From the NCBI RefSeq assembly GCF_009649815.1, contig NZ_WJIC01000002.1:310001-374000 (forward strand): 64,000 nt of DNA, given 5' to 3'. Position 1 is the first letter of the stretch; every line of letters starts with the position of its first letter. The notes below the pieces were generated by a model. It searched no databases. It was given only the letters and a program-made list of their open reading frames with translations, and was not told the DNA's origin. Positions 62,634 to 64,000 of the stretch are shown one piece after another. A program made the position numbers and the translations under genes. This DNA is from Nocardia sp. SYP-A9097. GTDB taxonomy: Bacteria; Actinomycetota; Actinomycetes; Mycobacteriales; Mycobacteriaceae.

Positions 62634-63548
62634 TCAGGCGGTGATGCTGGCCTTCTCGAGGATCTCGCGCGCCAGGGCGGCGGTCTCGGACGGGGTCTTG
62701 CCGACCTTCACGCCCGCGGCCTCGAGGGCCTCCTTCTTGCCCTGGGCGGTGCCCGCACCGTCGGAGACGATGGCGCCGGCGTGGCCCATGGTCTTGCCCT
62801 CGGGGGCGGTGAAGCCCGCGACGTAGCCGACGACCGGCTTGGTGACATTGGCCTTGATGTAGGCCGCGGCCCGCTCTTCGGCGTCGCCGCCGATCTCGCC
62901 GATCATGACGATGAGCTTGGTCTCGGGGTCCTTCTCGAACGCCTCGATGGCGTCGATGTGGGTGGTGCCGATGATCGGGTCGCCGCCGATGCCGATGGCG
63001 GTGGAGAAACCGAAGTCCCGCAGCTCGAACATCATCTGGTAGGTCAGGGTGCCCGACTTGGAGACCAGGCCGATCGGACCCTTGCCCGCGATGGTGGCCG
63101 GGGTGATGCCGACCAGCGACTCACCCGGGGTGATGATGCCGGGGCAGTTCGGGCCGATGATCCGGGTCTTGTTGCCCTTCTCGACGTTGTAGGCCCACGC
63201 GTAGGCGGTGTCCTGCACCGGGATGCCCTCGGTGATGACCACGAGCAGCGGGATCTCCGCGTCGATGGCCTCGATGATGGCGTCCTTGGAGAAGGCGGGC
63301 GGCACGAAGGCGATCGAGGTGTCGGCCCCGGTCTTCTCCATGGCCTCGGCGACGGTCGCGAAGACCGGCAGCTCGACCTCGTTGCCTTCCTTGTCGACGT
63401 GCTTGACGGTGGTGCCGGCCTTGCGGGCGTTGACACCGCCGACCACGTTCGTGCCCGCCTTCAGCATCAGCGCGGTGTGCTTGGTGCCCTCACCGCCGGT
63501 GATGCCCTGGACGATGACCTTGTTGTCCTTGTTCAGGAAGATAGACAT
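62634..63548 (-). CDS. sucD: Succinyl-CoA synthetase alpha subunit
   Basis: The product has 304 residues. The CoA-binding Rossmann start is [37 protein letters not shown] and the phosphohistidine loop [17 protein letters not shown] are conserved. With SucC it converts succinyl-CoA to succinate with ATP or GTP formation in the TCA cycle. It starts 15 bases after sucC. Confidence 0.98.
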   Translation of the reverse strand: MSIFLNKDNKVIVQGITGGEGTKHTALMLKAGTNVVGGVNARKAGTTVKHVDKEGNEVELPVFATVAEAMEKTGADTSIAFVPPAFSKDAIIEAIDAEIPLLVVITEGIPVQDTAYAWAYNVEKGNKTRIIGPNCPGIITPGESLVGITPATIAGKGPIGLVSKSGTLTYQMMFELRDFGFSTAIGIGGDPIIGTTHIDAIEAFEKDPETKLIVMIGEIGGDAEERAAAYIKANVTKPVVGYVAGFTAPEGKTMGHAGAIVSDGAGTAQGKKEALEAAGVKVGKTPSETAALAREILEKASITA

Positions 63549-63563
63549 ATTGGTTCGTGTCCC

Positions 63564-64000
63564 TTACTTGGCGGCGGCCAGTTCGGCGGCCTTGTCGGCG
63601 CCTTCGTCCATGGTCTGAGCGAGAGTCACCAGGGGGTGATTGAAGTCGGCGAGGATCTTGCGACCCTCTTCGACCTTATTGCCGTCGAGACGGACGACCA
63701 GCGGCTTGTTGGCCTCGGCGCCAAGGGTTTCCAGCGCGCCGACAATGCCGTTCGCGACCGCGTCACAGGCGGTGATGCCACCGAAGACGTTCACGAACAC
63801 GCTCTTGACCTGGGCGTCGTTCAGGATGACATCCAGACCGGCGGCCATGACGGCCGCCGAGGCGCCGCCACCGATGTCGAGGAAGTTGGCGGGCTTGACG
63901 CCGCTGTGGTTCTCACCGGCGTAGGCGACGACGTCCAGGGTCGACATGACCAGACCGGCGCCGTTGCCGATGATGCCGACCTCACCGTCGAGCTTGACGT
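63564..64000 (-). CDS. sucC: Succinyl-CoA synthetase beta subunit, C-terminal part (partial)
   Basis: The gene continues beyond the right edge, leaving the last 145 residues. [40 protein letters not shown] and [16 protein letters not shown] are typical of the C-terminal ligase domain, including the power-helix region. The N-terminal ATP-grasp domain is outside the window. It is the first gene of sucC-sucD. Confidence 0.97.
   Translation of the reverse strand, partial: VKLDGEVGIIGNGAGLVMSTLDVVAYAGENHSGVKPANFLDIGGGASAAVMAAGLDVILNDAQVKSVFVNVFGGITACDAVANGIVGALETLGAEANKPLVVRLDGNKVEEGRKILADFNHPLVTLAQTMDEGADKAAELAAAK

Overview
The window comes from a high-GC actinobacterium of the mycolic-acid group, most likely Nocardia. 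The evidence is two tandem pairs of MspA-type porins of the NfpA/NfpB kind, GC-rich third codon positions, many GTG starts and gene order shared with Mycobacterium: sucC-sucD, purN-purH, galU-moeA-like-rimJ-sepX, 5-FCL-ruc-mscL, and pepD with mprA/mprB. The species is inferred, not demonstrated. I saw no tRNA, rRNA, insertion sequence or CRISPR array.

Region 1 (1-25.6 kb) is mostly accessory. It holds the tail of a helicase, a large SARP-type regulator divergent from a SnoaL/cupin protein, an alcohol dehydrogenase, and a hydrolase preceded by four 11-12 bp spaced TCAGG repeats that look like a SARP binding site. A stretch at 7.9-10.5 kb is littered with decayed genes: a DUF5753/DUF397 fusion, a DHFR-like pseudogene and a GGDEF pseudogene. 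Next come a guanidinium exporter under a guanidine-III riboswitch, furA-katG, several hydrolases, an OYE-TetR operon, a PucR regulator divergent from an acyl-CoA synthetase, a hydrolase-TetR operon, a secreted beta-propeller protein and an NlpC/P60 hydrolase.

Region 2 (25.6-33.7 kb) has a ParA-like ATPase with a Pro/Ser-rich partner behind a perfect 16-bp palindrome. It is followed by the envelope and division block sepX(glpR)-rimJ-moeA-like(glp)-galU, and by 5-FCL and the chaperone ruc behind a CIRCE (HrcA) element.

Region 3 (33.7-43.5 kb) covers a SAF protein, mscL, the duplicated porin cassette, a mog-like gene, and the envelope-stress set pepD, mprB and mprA. The pepD and mprA genes share identical direct repeats that are likely MprA sites.

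Region 4 (43.5-53 kb) is a conservon: sensor kinase, roadblock, DUF742 and GTPase genes plus an MHYT-like membrane protein. After it come a cytochrome P450 that has lost its catalytic half beside an intact ferredoxin, a two-domain VOC protein, a DUF1906 protein and a small helical protein.

Region 5 (52.8-56 kb) is the zinc-starvation set. Divergent operons encode cysteine-free ribosomal proteins L28, L33, S14, S18, L31 and L32 and the COG0523 protein Mrf, around two Zur-box-like sites.

Region 6 (56-64 kb) contains a B-lectin/LysM protein, a lipoprotein, REP-like repeats, purN-purH, the DUF6350 and DUF5336 membrane proteins, sucD and the end of sucC.
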